Of a stretch of DNA of 64,000 nt, positions 48,268-57,576 are shown one piece after another; positions within the stretch are counted from its first letter, which is position 1; each line of letters begins with the position of its first letter. This DNA is from Alteromonas sp. BL110. GTDB lineage: Bacteria > Pseudomonadota > Gammaproteobacteria > Enterobacterales > Alteromonadaceae. The translations under genes were made by a program, and so were the position numbers. Under the pieces are notes generated by a model. That model was not told the DNA's origin. It searched no databases and saw nothing but the letters and a program-made list of their open reading frames with translations. The stretch lies in contig NZ_CP031967.1 in NCBI RefSeq assembly GCF_003443615.1, forward strand, positions 3,224,001 to 3,288,000, read 5' to 3'.

Positions 48268-49443
48268 ATGTCAATTCAGCCTTTACCTTCTTTAGCGCCG
48301 GCGCGCAGTATTCACTTTGCCGAAATACTAATGGCAAGGGAGTCTATCACTCCATTAGACGCGGGTTGTCAAAGCTACCTAATCTATAAACTTGAAAAAT
48401 TTGGCTTCGTATGTGAAAAACACAAAATTAGTGGCGTTAAAAACCTCATCGCCAAATGGGGGCAGGGGCCTGTAAACCTAGCGTTCAGTGGGCATACTGA
48501 TGTAGTGCCGCCAGGTTCCCTCGATAAATGGAAATCTCCGCCTTTTAGTCCAGTTATAAGTGAAAATAAGCTTTACGGTCGCGGCGCCGCCGATATGAAA
48601 ACGGGTATCGCAGCCATGCTAGCGGCAACAGAGCGGACCATTGCATCTTTAGATCCTAGCCGAATATCATTCTGGTGGTTAATTACCAGCGATGAAGAAG
48701 GAGAGGCGCAATGGGGTTCAAAGTGGATAGCAGAGTATTTATCGTCTCACAATGTACAGCTTGATATGTGTTTAGTGGGTGAGCCTTCTGCATCTACAAA
48801 AACCGGTGATACGATAAAAATAGGCCGCAGAGGCTCACTTTCTGGCACTATTTATATTACTGGAAAGCAAGGCCATGTAGCCTACCCAAAGACCGCGGTC
48901 AATGCCATTCACAAAGCAAATAAAGTGGTTAACGCATTAACTGAATATCCATTTGATAAGGGAAGCGATGACTTTCCTGGCACTACGCTTCAAATAACGC
49001 ACATGGACACAGGAAGCTTCACCGATAACATAGTGCCTAGTTAAGTGCGGGTAGAATTTAACATTAGGTATTCATGGCAGTTTGATCAATACACCTTGTC
49101 TACATTGCTACGCGATATTATTAAGGAGGTAGATGTAGAAGCCGATGTAAGCTTTTCAAGACCTTGCGAAGCTTATTTAAGTACACCAAATAGTGATGCA
49201 CAAAAGTGCCTCATTGCTTGTGTTGAAAAAGCCATCAAAGGCGCGACAGGTCGTTACCCAGTAATAAGTACATCCGGCGGCACTTCAGATGGCCGTTTCT
49301 TTGCTAGTGAGCATACTCAGGTAGTTGAAGTTGGCGTGCCAAACACCACTATTCATCAGGTAAACGAACACATTCATATATCTGACTTGCTTACACTCGA
49401 AGATATCTACACGGATATACTTAAAAATGTTGGCGGTAGGTAA
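48268..49443 (+). pseudogene. dapE: Succinyl-diaminopimelate desuccinylase with an in-frame stop codon
   Basis: DapE makes LL-diaminopimelate for lysine and peptidoglycan. The frame is intact over about 390 codons except for one TAA at 49042-49044 (codon 259), inside 'TDNIVPS*VRVEFNIRYS', where E. coli has 'NVIPGELFVQFNFRFS'; the stop stands where Glu is expected (GAA to TAA is one change). The first part has metal and catalytic residues His76, Asp109, Glu143 and Glu172; the second has the last metal ligand His363 ('TTIHQVNEHI'), so neither half alone should work. GTG follows the stop directly and could restart. Start chosen at ATG 48268; ATG 48244 is possible. Confidence 0.85.
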
Positions 49444-49460
49444 TTGCTTTTGGTATGCCT

Positions 49461-49492
49461 AGAAAAGTAGAAAAGTAGAAAAGTAGAAAAGG
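49461..49492 (+). repeat. Four tandem copies of AGAAAAGT
   Basis: Units start at 49461, 49469, 49477 and 49485, the last ending in G instead of T. They lie between the dapE stop and the terminator stem, and the fourth copy provides its A-run. Strand slippage could change copy number. Confidence 0.8.
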
Positions 49493-49517
49493 GAGCTCAG
49501 TTAGGCGCTCCCTTTTT
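49487..49517 (+). terminator. Terminator after dapE
   Basis: AAAAGGGAGC (49487-49496) and GCTCCCTTTT (49507-49516) pair around a 10-base loop, with a T-run. It could also serve the convergent gene ending at 49564, since A residues flank the other side. Confidence 0.85.
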
Positions 49518-49563
49518 AGCTTTTGCCTAGGTCTTTATAAGAGACGTGTTTTTTCCTTTAACC

Positions 49564-51282
49564 TTAGGCTGTAGCTTTAAGCTGTATGTTGGTTAAATAG
49601 CGCCTACGTTTTTTCTCGGTCAGGCTTTGCACATCAACCACCACTAAACCATCGATACAGTCATTGAAATCCGGGTCGACATTAAAACCTAAGAACGCCA
49701 CACCACCGTCTTTAGACAGTTCAGAGTATTGCTTATAAAGCGTTGGAACGTTAACACCCATATTAGCCAATAAATCCTTTAACTCGGTAAATTCGGCTTT
49801 GTAATCGTTACCTTTAAATTGATGCAACGCATCGTTAGCCATTTGATAAGGCCGTTTACAGGTTGCTTCCCCGAACTTTGCAGGAAAGTACGTGGAATAG
49901 AATTGTACTAGTAGATCTTTAGCGGGCTCAGGATAGGTATTGCTCAGTGATACTGCACCAAAAAGATATCGGTATTTAGGGTAGCGACCTAAAAATGCCC
50001 CGATACCAAACCACAAATAATCTAAGCTGCGTTTGCCCCAGTAGCGAGGCTGCACAAAGCTTCGTCCTAACTCTAAGCCTTGCTTAAAGAGTTTTTCGTT
50101 GTTTCTACCGTAATTAAATAAGGTTGCTGAGTAGAGTCCCGTAGGGTGGTCGGGCGCAGTCAAAAGTTCTGCATCGCCAAAGCGATAGGCGCCTACAATT
50201 TCTAAGTCGCTGTCGTCCCATAGCACAAGGTGATAATAGTAAGAGTCGTATTGATCGATGTCTCTACGTTTATTGGTGCCTTCTCCCACGGCGCGAAATG
50301 CGACTTCTCGCAAACGGCCTATCTCTCGCATAATCGGAGAGCAGCTTTTGTGCTGATACAGGTAGATAGACTTTCCGTCGCCAGTTTCACCTAAATGTTC
50401 GCAATCTCGCATAGCGCGGGCGAGCTCTTTTCTGTCTTCGGGCATAGCAATAGACGCCTGCGTTTCAAATACGCCTTTCTTGTTGCTGCCAATGCGATAA
50501 AGGTGGCGCTTAAACAGCTTTACCTGCTCTTTTAGCGGAATAGACGTTTGCTGGTATGCTTCAAAGGGGATGAGTAGCCCTATGCGCATGGGCAAGTGCT
50601 TTTTGCGTTGTTTAAACATCTCTTTTACAAGCAGAGCAGTGGCGAGTGGCTTATATACCATAGACACGCCGTAAAAAAGTGGGCTATTTTTAGCATCGAT
50701 ATAAACTGGCAATATTGGCGCTTTAGCTTGCTTTGCAATACGCAAAAAGCCTGTGTGCCACCGCGTGTCGCGAACACCTTGCGGGCGTAATCTAGAGACT
50801 TCACCAGCAGGGAAAATCAATATAGCACCGTCGCTTTTGAGGTGTTTTTGGATAGCCGATAAATGCTGCTTCGGTGTACCACCCTGCATATTATTTACTG
50901 GTAGCAACATATCGTGAAGAGGCTCGATAGCCATGAGCATTTCATTGGCCACTACTTTTAAGTCGTGCCGCACTTCACTAACTAGTTTAATTAGCGCAAG
51001 GGCATCGAGAGAGCCAATAGGGTGGTTTGCGATAATTACCACTTTACCTTCGCTTGGAATACGTTCTTTTTCCACATCCCGGGTGGAGTAGCTGATATTG
51101 AAGTACTCCAACACTTGTTCAACAAAATCAATGTCTTCATAGTGCGGATAGGTTTCACCAAACTCGGTAATTTCACGTTCGTGAAGAAGGTGCCTTAATA
51201 CGAAAGACAGCGATTTGAACAGAATAGGGTTATTCGCCACTTGAGGATAATGCTTGTTCAGTACGTCGTTTACAGTAAACAT
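49564..51282 (-). CDS. Two-domain acyltransferase, OlsF-like (ornithine lipid synthesis candidate)
   Basis: 572 residues in two acyltransferase parts. The N-terminal domain (about 75-290) is PlsC/OlsA-like: 'ANHPIGSLDALAL' carries the family's His87-x5-Asp93 variant of the HX4D motif, and 'IFPAGEVSRLRPQG' is the second block. The C-terminal half (about 310-540) is an OlsB/acetyltransferase-like domain ('VGAYRFGDAELL', 'ELGRSFVQPRYWGKRSLDYLW'). This pairing is that of OlsF, which makes ornithine lipids with one protein; phosphate-free lipids suit low-phosphate seawater. It is often annotated only as hemolysin or GNAT. The start is ATG 51282; a TTG at 51315 is less likely. Confidence 0.7.
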   Translation of the reverse strand: MFTVNDVLNKHYPQVANNPILFKSLSFVLRHLLHEREITEFGETYPHYEDIDFVEQVLEYFNISYSTRDVEKERIPSEGKVVIIANHPIGSLDALALIKLVSEVRHDLKVVANEMLMAIEPLHDMLLPVNNMQGGTPKQHLSAIQKHLKSDGAILIFPAGEVSRLRPQGVRDTRWHTGFLRIAKQAKAPILPVYIDAKNSPLFYGVSMVYKPLATALLVKEMFKQRKKHLPMRIGLLIPFEAYQQTSIPLKEQVKLFKRHLYRIGSNKKGVFETQASIAMPEDRKELARAMRDCEHLGETGDGKSIYLYQHKSCSPIMREIGRLREVAFRAVGEGTNKRRDIDQYDSYYYHLVLWDDSDLEIVGAYRFGDAELLTAPDHPTGLYSATLFNYGRNNEKLFKQGLELGRSFVQPRYWGKRSLDYLWFGIGAFLGRYPKYRYLFGAVSLSNTYPEPAKDLLVQFYSTYFPAKFGEATCKRPYQMANDALHQFKGNDYKAEFTELKDLLANMGVNVPTLYKQYSELSKDGGVAFLGFNVDPDFNDCIDGLVVVDVQSLTEKKRRRYLTNIQLKATA

Positions 51283-51476
51283 AGAACCTGTTTCTCTTTC
51301 GGTTTTGGCGAACAATAGCAGGGCAATGTGACGCTTTTCCCACAGTTTGATGGCAGTTATTTGACAGTGTTATAAAGATATAATTAGTGCTGGTTCAACA
51401 AATTGGTTGCGCGTAGATGCGAGTAGTAAAAGTACTAACGGGGGCTATGAGCGCCCCCCTTTGAAAGTCGCGGTAA

Positions 51477-52274
51477 CTATGCTGCTTTTGAGCGAGACGT
51501 TTCAGCTGCGATGGAGGTTACCGTAGCTGACCCAATTGAATCGAGATAATGGATAAGGGATAAATTTCCGTTCATGTCTTCAGAAAGTGCACTGCAGTTC
51601 TCTATCCAGTCGCCATCATTAATGTAGTGAATACCGTTTTCATAACTACTTTCAGGGTGATGAATGTGTCCACACACTACGCCATCCAATCCCATTTCCT
51701 CTGCACGCTTACAGCACGCCTCTCGATAGCGGGCAATGGCTTCATTCGCCCCTTTAATGTGCTTCTTGATATAGCCTGCCAACGACCAGTATTCACGTTT
51801 TCTCCACGTCCTAAATCGGTTAAATTCACGGTTAAGAAAGAGCAGTAGATCGTAACCTTTGTCGCCAATCCAAGCATGGAATTTGCCCATGGTCACATCG
51901 CCGTCGAACTGATCGCCATGTAAAACTAGGTAACGTTTTCCCCGCACTGTGGTGTGCACCAACTCTCGCTCTATTTCTATATCGCCGAACGCCATGCCAG
52001 AGTATGACTGGATTGGCTCGTCGTGGTTGCCAGGTAAATAAACTACGCGCGTACCATGTTGGCTCATTTGCATAAACTTATGCATAACTTGATTATGGGC
52101 TTTTGGCCATCGAAATTGTTTGGTCATTTGCCACATATCAACAATGTCGCCCACTAAATATAAGGTGTCTACTGTGATGCTATCTAGAAAGGAGAGTAAG
52201 TATTCAGCTTTGCAATCTCGGTTGCCCAAGTGAATATCTGATAGCCAAAGTGTCCGATAGTGTGTCTTTTTCAT
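51477..52274 (-). CDS. LpxH-like metallophosphoesterase (UDP-2,3-diacylglucosamine diphosphatase family)
   Basis: 265 residues with the full calcineurin-type metal set: Asp13-x-His15 ('LSDIHLG'), Asp43 ('VGDIVD'), Asn83-His84 ('PGNHDE'), His119 ('LHGDQFD') and His203/His205 ('CGHIHHP'). The cap region with Arg/Tyr-rich helices (about 140-190) resembles the LpxH-like group. It may cleave UDP-diacylglucosamine in lipid A synthesis or a related pyrophosphate; many genomes carry a classical lpxH as well, so I give no symbol. It is on the same strand as the acyltransferase gene, 160 bases upstream of it. Confidence 0.75.
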   Translation of the reverse strand: MKKTHYRTLWLSDIHLGNRDCKAEYLLSFLDSITVDTLYLVGDIVDMWQMTKQFRWPKAHNQVMHKFMQMSQHGTRVVYLPGNHDEPIQSYSGMAFGDIEIERELVHTTVRGKRYLVLHGDQFDGDVTMGKFHAWIGDKGYDLLLFLNREFNRFRTWRKREYWSLAGYIKKHIKGANEAIARYREACCKRAEEMGLDGVVCGHIHHPESSYENGIHYINDGDWIENCSALSEDMNGNLSLIHYLDSIGSATVTSIAAETSRSKAA

Positions 52275-52530
52275 AGCGGTTTTCCAAAGCGATGCCTTGG
52301 ACCGTCACTATAGGTTTGCAAATTGACATTACCGTGACGCTTGCTTGACCATTGTGTTACAAACTTAATCTAAAGTATAAGAAAAGGGCGGCAATTATCG
52401 TTACAAATTACATGCAAATTAAATTCGTATCGGATACTCTGGTGTTTCAAGGATGAAGTTTCGTAACGTACAAGGTAGTTCAGTCTCAGTATTCAGACCG
52501 TTATCAATATCCTCTCGTTCTCTCTTCGTC

Positions 52531-52565
52531 CTTAGTTTCTATTGTGATGTAACGTAAAAACTAAG
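52531..52565 (+). promoter_or_regulatory. Hairpin overlapping the ribosome binding site of the lipoprotein gene
   Basis: CTTAGTTT (52531-52538) can pair with AAACTAAG (52558-52565), taking in the first three bases of the AAGAGG Shine-Dalgarno (52563-52568). The 300-base gap upstream (52275-52530) shows no gene. Confidence 0.35.
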
Positions 52566-52574
52566 AGGCCACTC

Positions 52575-54593
52575 ATGAAAATAAATAAAAAGCTCGCTCC
52601 GATCCCACTTTTTGTATCCCTCGCTCTTACAGGGTGTATTGAAGTTGATGATGATAGTAATGACGGAGTTGTTGACGCGCTTAATCAACAAAATACTGTA
52701 CTTACTGAACAAAACAACCTTCTTGTAGAGCAAATCGAAAATAATCAAACTTCGGTTACACTGGCAGGCGCTGTGGTTGATACACGCACTGATATACCTT
52801 TAGTGAGCTTGAATGTCGCTGTTTATCAAGGAGATACAGTGGTTGCGGAAGGTGTAACTTCAGAAAATGGCGGTTTTAACTTAGAAGGCTTACCAGCGAG
52901 TGCAGACCTTACCGTTGTAGTTTCTTCCACTGATGAAAGCTATCTTGAGCGAGCATTTTTCATAACTACCGGCCCTGTAAGTGCAGGCGAAGGTTACGAT
53001 GACATTGGTATCATTGGGGTTTCTGAGCCAGTTGAAGTGGAATTCAGCGTTACGGATATGCAAAGCGGCGAAGCAGTAAGTGGGCTGAGCTTTATTGGTT
53101 TCTCTTTTTCGGGCGCTTCCACCAGCGATGTGTTTAATTTCGCCCATGAAAGTGAATTCAATGACGAAACACAAACTTATCAAATCACTTTACCGCGTGA
53201 CTTGAACGTTACGTTGCGCGCGAATATCGACATAGATGACGACGGTGAAGCTGACTTCGATTTCACTAACAACGGCAATGTAAATATATCTGGCGATACA
53301 CTGTTTATTTACGATGCAAGTGAGTTTACGGAAGGGGAAATTAGCCTTAGTCAGTACGAGGATGAGGCAGCAGAGGAGAAAACTGTTGTAATTAGCCTTA
53401 TCGATAATATGGGCGAGCCTATCGCTGGTGCTGAGTTCATGATGGATATGTTTGAAGAGACGTATACTTCTGAATATGACGAAGAAAGTGACTCTTATGA
53501 GTTGGTCATTCCATTTGATGGTGGTATCTCGTTTGAAATGTCCTCTTTCCAGGTAGGTGATATCACCTATTCGACGGGCAGTATTAATCTTAGTCGCTCA
53601 ACACGTTATGCAACGGGAGAAACTTCAATTAACGTTAATACGAGTGGTTTTGAATCAAATAACTATTACACAGTAGCCGATTCAGAGGTGATTAACTTAG
53701 TACTAGTTCCTACTGAAGTTGAGCCCCTAGCAACCGTCGAAGTTATCACTACGAATGTTAACCCATCTAGTTTTGCTTATTCAGTGTACTACAGCGAAGC
53801 TGTCGATATAGATCTGGACGAGGTCAGCCTGACTTATGACCAGGTTTCAATTGTTCGGGGCAACGAATCTGCTGATGATAGCGTTCCTAATGGTTACACT
53901 TATATCTTAAGTGAAGAGGCAAGCGTAGAACTAAGCCAGAATGTGGCATTAAGCGGCGTTAAGCACACGTTTACTCCAGCAGCCGAATTACAAGCTAATA
54001 CTAACTACCGTTTTGCAATAGGAGAGGTTTCTCCAACCTCTGGTGGCGTTTCAGCAAATGTTTATGGTGACGATTATTCGTTCACCACTCCTACAGATGA
54101 AACTGCAGAGTTCGATATCAACGCGCTAAAATTAGATAACAGCAATTTTTACTCTAATGGTTCAGTTATTGTGAGTGAAAATACAGCAGGGGTTCCAAAT
54201 TCAGCAAATAATTATGGAAATTCAGTTAGTATATTGCTGCCAACATCAGTCGAGTCGCTTAGTTACCTTATTATTAATTTCGAAAGTTACACTGAATATG
54301 GAAATCAATACGCGTTTGTTAACAGCTATGAGCTAGTTCGAGATGAAAACATTTTTATGCAGCGTCAGTTTGCAATAAACGTGGCCCAAAATGAGAGTAT
54401 ATCTAACCAGTCTGGCATGTCTTATCTAAGAGGTACTACAGTAGTCGACGGCGAGTACATCTACAGAGATAGTATCGGCCTATATCTAGAGGATAATACT
54501 GCTGAAAATCCAGTAAGTGCGACCTTTAATTATGAATATCAAACAAAAGCCGGGGACAATGCATCGGGCAAGTTAACACTTCCTATTCTTTAG
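52575..54593 (+). CDS. Large acidic lipoprotein of unknown function
   Basis: 672 residues. A lipoprotein signal ends at Cys21 ('LALTGCIEVDDD'); Ile at +2 suggests outer-membrane sorting. A short coiled stretch (about 36-58, 'LNQQNTVLTEQNNLLVEQIE') follows, then beta-rich domains: a carboxypeptidase-regulatory-like fold (about 60-130, 'VVDTRTDIPLVSLNVAV', 'SENGGFNLEGLP'), a related repeat ('ISLIDNMGEPIAGAEFM') and an Ig-like segment near 385-510. Asp/Glu residues are abundant, typical of a surface or periplasmic protein of a marine bacterium. No enzyme motif is seen. It stands alone between AAGAGG and a strong terminator. Confidence 0.75.
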   Translation: MKINKKLAPIPLFVSLALTGCIEVDDDSNDGVVDALNQQNTVLTEQNNLLVEQIENNQTSVTLAGAVVDTRTDIPLVSLNVAVYQGDTVVAEGVTSENGGFNLEGLPASADLTVVVSSTDESYLERAFFITTGPVSAGEGYDDIGIIGVSEPVEVEFSVTDMQSGEAVSGLSFIGFSFSGASTSDVFNFAHESEFNDETQTYQITLPRDLNVTLRANIDIDDDGEADFDFTNNGNVNISGDTLFIYDASEFTEGEISLSQYEDEAAEEKTVVISLIDNMGEPIAGAEFMMDMFEETYTSEYDEESDSYELVIPFDGGISFEMSSFQVGDITYSTGSINLSRSTRYATGETSINVNTSGFESNNYYTVADSEVINLVLVPTEVEPLATVEVITTNVNPSSFAYSVYYSEAVDIDLDEVSLTYDQVSIVRGNESADDSVPNGYTYILSEEASVELSQNVALSGVKHTFTPAAELQANTNYRFAIGEVSPTSGGVSANVYGDDYSFTTPTDETAEFDINALKLDNSNFYSNGSVIVSENTAGVPNSANNYGNSVSILLPTSVESLSYLIINFESYTEYGNQYAFVNSYELVRDENIFMQRQFAINVAQNESISNQSGMSYLRGTTVVDGEYIYRDSIGLYLEDNTAENPVSATFNYEYQTKAGDNASGKLTLPIL

Positions 54594-54616
54594 CTCTAGA
54601 AAAGTGATGTAAGTAT

Positions 54617-54647
54617 AAGCCGATACCGCAGTGTATCGGCTTTTTTA
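54617..54647. terminator. Terminator between the lipoprotein gene and the LysR gene
   Basis: AAGCCGATAC (54617-54626), loop CGCAGT, GTATCGGCTT (54633-54642) then TTTT. It overlaps the end of the convergent LysR gene. Confidence 0.88.
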
Positions 54648-55550
54648 TAAACCCAATTTATTTGCTACTTCTACAAGCTTTTTTCGCATCCATAAGTTTA
54701 CTAAATCGTCATCTGCGTTTTTGTGCCAGTACATGTGTACGGGGAGAGGAGGAACTTCAAACGGAAGTGGCGAAATTTCGATATCAAATTTGTTGCGGAA
54801 CTGTTGCGCAAATCGCGTTGGCATCGTCAGCAATAGGTCACACTGACTCACCACATTAACGGCGGCAAAGTAGTGCTCACATTGCAGGGATATTTTTCGA
54901 TGCAAATTGTGTTGAGCAAGGGCGAGATCAACATTGTCCAGCTTGGAATCTTTCAAAGACACAAGTGCATGCTGTGCTGCTGAATAGTTTTCAATACTGG
55001 GGTTGTCTAGGTAGCTATTTGTAGGCGCGCATAGTACGACAAAAGTTTCTTCGCAGATAAACTGAGAACGTATCTCACTGCTGGTAGGAACGAGGGCATC
55101 AATTACGATATCAATCTCTTTATTAGTGAGTGCAGGCGCTAGTTCGGGCCAGGTTACCTGTCTACTATTTACCGTGATATTGGGGGTGTTTTGAACAAGT
55201 TCAGGAATTAACATTGGAAAAAATATAGATTCAAGAATATCGCGCAGTCCAAGGTTAACCGTGCGTGGTTTATCACCTATGTCGAACTCAACCTTGCCTT
55301 TTAAGGTATTTTCAAGGGTTTCAATTGACGTCACGACCGATGTAATGATGCCTTGGCAGAACGGGGTAGGGACAACTTGTCGCCCATGACGAATAAACAG
55401 AGGATCATCAAATTTACCTCGTAACCGCCCTAATGCGTGGCTTACTGCAGGCTGAGTAATATGCAGCGCATTAGCGGCTTTCGTAATACTGCCGTGCTCA
55501 TAGACTGCGCGTAGCACCACGAACAAATTAAAATCTATTTTTCCATGCAT
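54645..55550 (-). CDS. LysR-family transcriptional regulator
   Basis: 301 residues. The N-terminal winged HTH ('GSITKAANALHITQPAVSHALGR', written here only in part: 'SITKAANALHITQPAVSHA', about 21-39) and the C-terminal periplasmic-binding-protein-like effector domain are complete. It is divergent from the transporter-SDR-kinase-SDR operon, which it most likely controls. The effector is unknown. A dyad, TTATGG GTTT CCATAA (55556-55571), lies immediately before its start codon and may be an autoregulatory site. Confidence 0.88.
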   Translation of the reverse strand: MHGKIDFNLFVVLRAVYEHGSITKAANALHITQPAVSHALGRLRGKFDDPLFIRHGRQVVPTPFCQGIITSVVTSIETLENTLKGKVEFDIGDKPRTVNLGLRDILESIFFPMLIPELVQNTPNITVNSRQVTWPELAPALTNKEIDIVIDALVPTSSEIRSQFICEETFVVLCAPTNSYLDNPSIENYSAAQHALVSLKDSKLDNVDLALAQHNLHRKISLQCEHYFAAVNVVSQCDLLLTMPTRFAQQFRNKFDIEISPLPFEVPPLPVHMYWHKNADDDLVNLWMRKKLVEVANKLGL

Positions 55551-55555
55551 ATTAT

Positions 55556-55571
55556 TTATGGGTTTCCATAA
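55556..55571. promoter_or_regulatory. Dyad in the LysR/transporter divergent region
   Basis: TTATGG, GTTT, CCATAA is a perfect 6-4-6 dyad five bases before the LysR start codon. It is the best operator candidate in the 119-base divergent space; it lacks the full T-N11-A LysR form. Confidence 0.35.
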
Positions 55572-55669
55572 TAAGGCATCATTTTTATTTATTGGTAAAC
55601 AGAGTACACTGGCTTAAATGTTAATAAAAGGTTTCTTTGAAAGAGGCTTCTTTTGTAAGGGGCGTGTGC

Positions 55670-56563
55670 ATGCAGGCATCTGTACTTACCGAGGTGTTGT
55701 TACCTCTCGCGTTGGCATTTGTTATGTTTGGCATGGGGTTAACCCTAACCCTTGATGACTTTGCCCGACTTATTAAATCCCCTAAGGCGGTAGTAACGGG
55801 CTTTATAGGTCAAATTATCTTGTTACCTTTGTTAGCCTTCGGTTTATGTATTGCGTTTGGGGTTCCCGACTATATTGCCGTTGGCGTAATGGTTTTGGCA
55901 GCATGTCCTGGCGGTACTACCAGTAACTTAATCAGCCATATTGCAAAAGCCAATCTAGCTCTTTCAGTTAGCTTAACCGCAATTTCAACCATTGCCTGCG
56001 TCTTCACTACGCCATTTATTATTCAATTTGCCATTAACTACTTTGTAAAAGAAAACGCCCCTGAATTCTCCATTATTCAAACGGTGGCAGGGCTAGTAGG
56101 TATATCAATATTGCCGGTGATAATTGGTATGACTATCCGCCACTTTATTAGCGCTTTCGCTATGAAAACAGAAAACTTCTTTCGTCAATTTTCTATGTAC
56201 TTTATGTTGCTTATGATTATCGGAGTGCTTGTCTCAGAAAGAGATAACCTAGCGACATCTTTTGAAAGCGCCTTTCTAGTTTGTTTAGCGTTAAACCTTT
56301 TATCAGTATTGCTAGGGTTGATGCTTGCCAAACTCTCTGCATTGGCAATTAAAGACTCGCTTACCCTTGCGATTGAAATAGGCGTACAAAACGCGGCACT
56401 TGCGATGCTGATATGCATTACTTTTTTACAAGCGCCTGACTACGCTATCGCCCCTGGCGTTTACGGTATAGCAATGTACATCGGTCCCGCATTATTAGCG
56501 CTGTGGGCAAAGCGAAATGCAAAGATAGCGGTGAAAACAACGCCAAAAGTATTCGTAAAATAA
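55670..56563 (+). CDS. BASS-family (bile acid:sodium symporter-like) transporter
   Basis: About 297 residues with nine to ten membrane helices. Family marks are 'FGMGLTLTLDDFARL' near the N-terminus, 'ACPGGTTSNLISHIAKANLALSV'-type sodium-site region (about 79-100) and 'EIGVQNAALAMLI' in the second repeat. Members move organic anions (bile acids, pantoate, 2-keto acids) with sodium. The start is ATG 55670 after AAGGGG; a TTG at 55637 is possible. It opens the operon, so uptake of the substrate handled by the next three genes is likely. Confidence 0.85.
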   Translation: MQASVLTEVLLPLALAFVMFGMGLTLTLDDFARLIKSPKAVVTGFIGQIILLPLLAFGLCIAFGVPDYIAVGVMVLAACPGGTTSNLISHIAKANLALSVSLTAISTIACVFTTPFIIQFAINYFVKENAPEFSIIQTVAGLVGISILPVIIGMTIRHFISAFAMKTENFFRQFSMYFMLLMIIGVLVSERDNLATSFESAFLVCLALNLLSVLLGLMLAKLSALAIKDSLTLAIEIGVQNAALAMLICITFLQAPDYAIAPGVYGIAMYIGPALLALWAKRNAKIAVKTTPKVFVK

Positions 56564-56583
56564 TAAAAAGTAGGAACTACATA

Positions 56584-57426
56584 ATGCGTTTATTAATTAC
56601 CGGTGGTGCTACCGGCTTAGGTCAGGCCATTGCCCTAAAATGGGCGGAAAAGTGGGTAAGCAAAGATAAAGATATAAGTATTTGCATTGCAGACATTAAC
56701 CAAGAGAGGGGAGATGAAACGGTAGGTATGCTTTCTGCACAAGGTGCAAATGCGTTTTATGTTCACTGCGATATAACCTCCGACGATGACGTTAAAGCCC
56801 TAGCGCAAACTATTGAATCACGCTGGGGTGGCGTTGATTATGTGTTTAATAATGCTGGGGTCGCTACGGGCGGTAGCCTTTTAGACGAGACTATTGAACA
56901 GTGGCAGTGGGTATTCGATATTAACGTGTTAGGCATGGTGAGAGTAAGTCGTGCGCTATTGCCGTTGATGCGGAAGCAGTGCAGTGGTTACTTTATTAAT
57001 GTTGCCTCACAAGCAGGGCTAACGCCTATTCCTTATATGGGAAGTTATAACGCAGTGAAAGCCGCTGTAGTATCGTTTTCTGAAACCATAAAGTTGGAAC
57101 TAGCACCAGACAATATTAACGTTAGTGTGGTATGCCCTAGCTTTTTCAAAACCAATCTAGATGAGTCGATGCGAAGCAATAACCCAGCCTCACACAGGAT
57201 GATAAATAAGTTTTTTGCTAAGGCAGATATGACTAAAGAAGAGGTGGCGGAGTCAATATATCAACAAGTCAGTCAAGAGAAATTCCTTATTCTTACTCAC
57301 AAGCTAGGCAAACGGGCGTTCTTATTGAAGAAGTTGTTACCCACTCAGCGCTATATAAGCAATATGCTCAATCAAACTAAAACGATGAAACGAGCAATGG
57401 AAAGCATAACTAAAGAAAAAATTTAA
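56584..57426 (+). CDS. Short-chain dehydrogenase/reductase (first of two)
   Basis: 280 residues of the classical SDR type. The NAD(P)-binding motif is 'TGGATGLGQA' (6-15), 'NNAGVATGG' is the second motif and the catalytic Ser/Tyr/Lys lie in 'NVASQAGL' and 'SYNAVKAA'. The C-terminus is basic and lacks a membrane helix. The start is ATG 56584 with AGGA upstream; the frame continues to 56503 but overlaps the transporter gene. Substrate unknown, probably an alcohol or ketone handled with the neighbouring gene products. Confidence 0.88.
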   Translation: MRLLITGGATGLGQAIALKWAEKWVSKDKDISICIADINQERGDETVGMLSAQGANAFYVHCDITSDDDVKALAQTIESRWGGVDYVFNNAGVATGGSLLDETIEQWQWVFDINVLGMVRVSRALLPLMRKQCSGYFINVASQAGLTPIPYMGSYNAVKAAVVSFSETIKLELAPDNINVSVVCPSFFKTNLDESMRSNNPASHRMINKFFAKADMTKEEVAESIYQQVSQEKFLILTHKLGKRAFLLKKLLPTQRYISNMLNQTKTMKRAMESITKEKI

Positions 57427-57576
57427 AGAGTTCAGACAGGCATTTTCGTAAACGCATATTGCTCGCATTTATGAATTGCGTGATGGACAGCGAAGACAAA
57501 ATTAGTTTCGAAGATATGCTTACCAATAACCAGGTTTGAATAAGCGATTACTACAAAAATTAAAAGAAGAAAAAAT

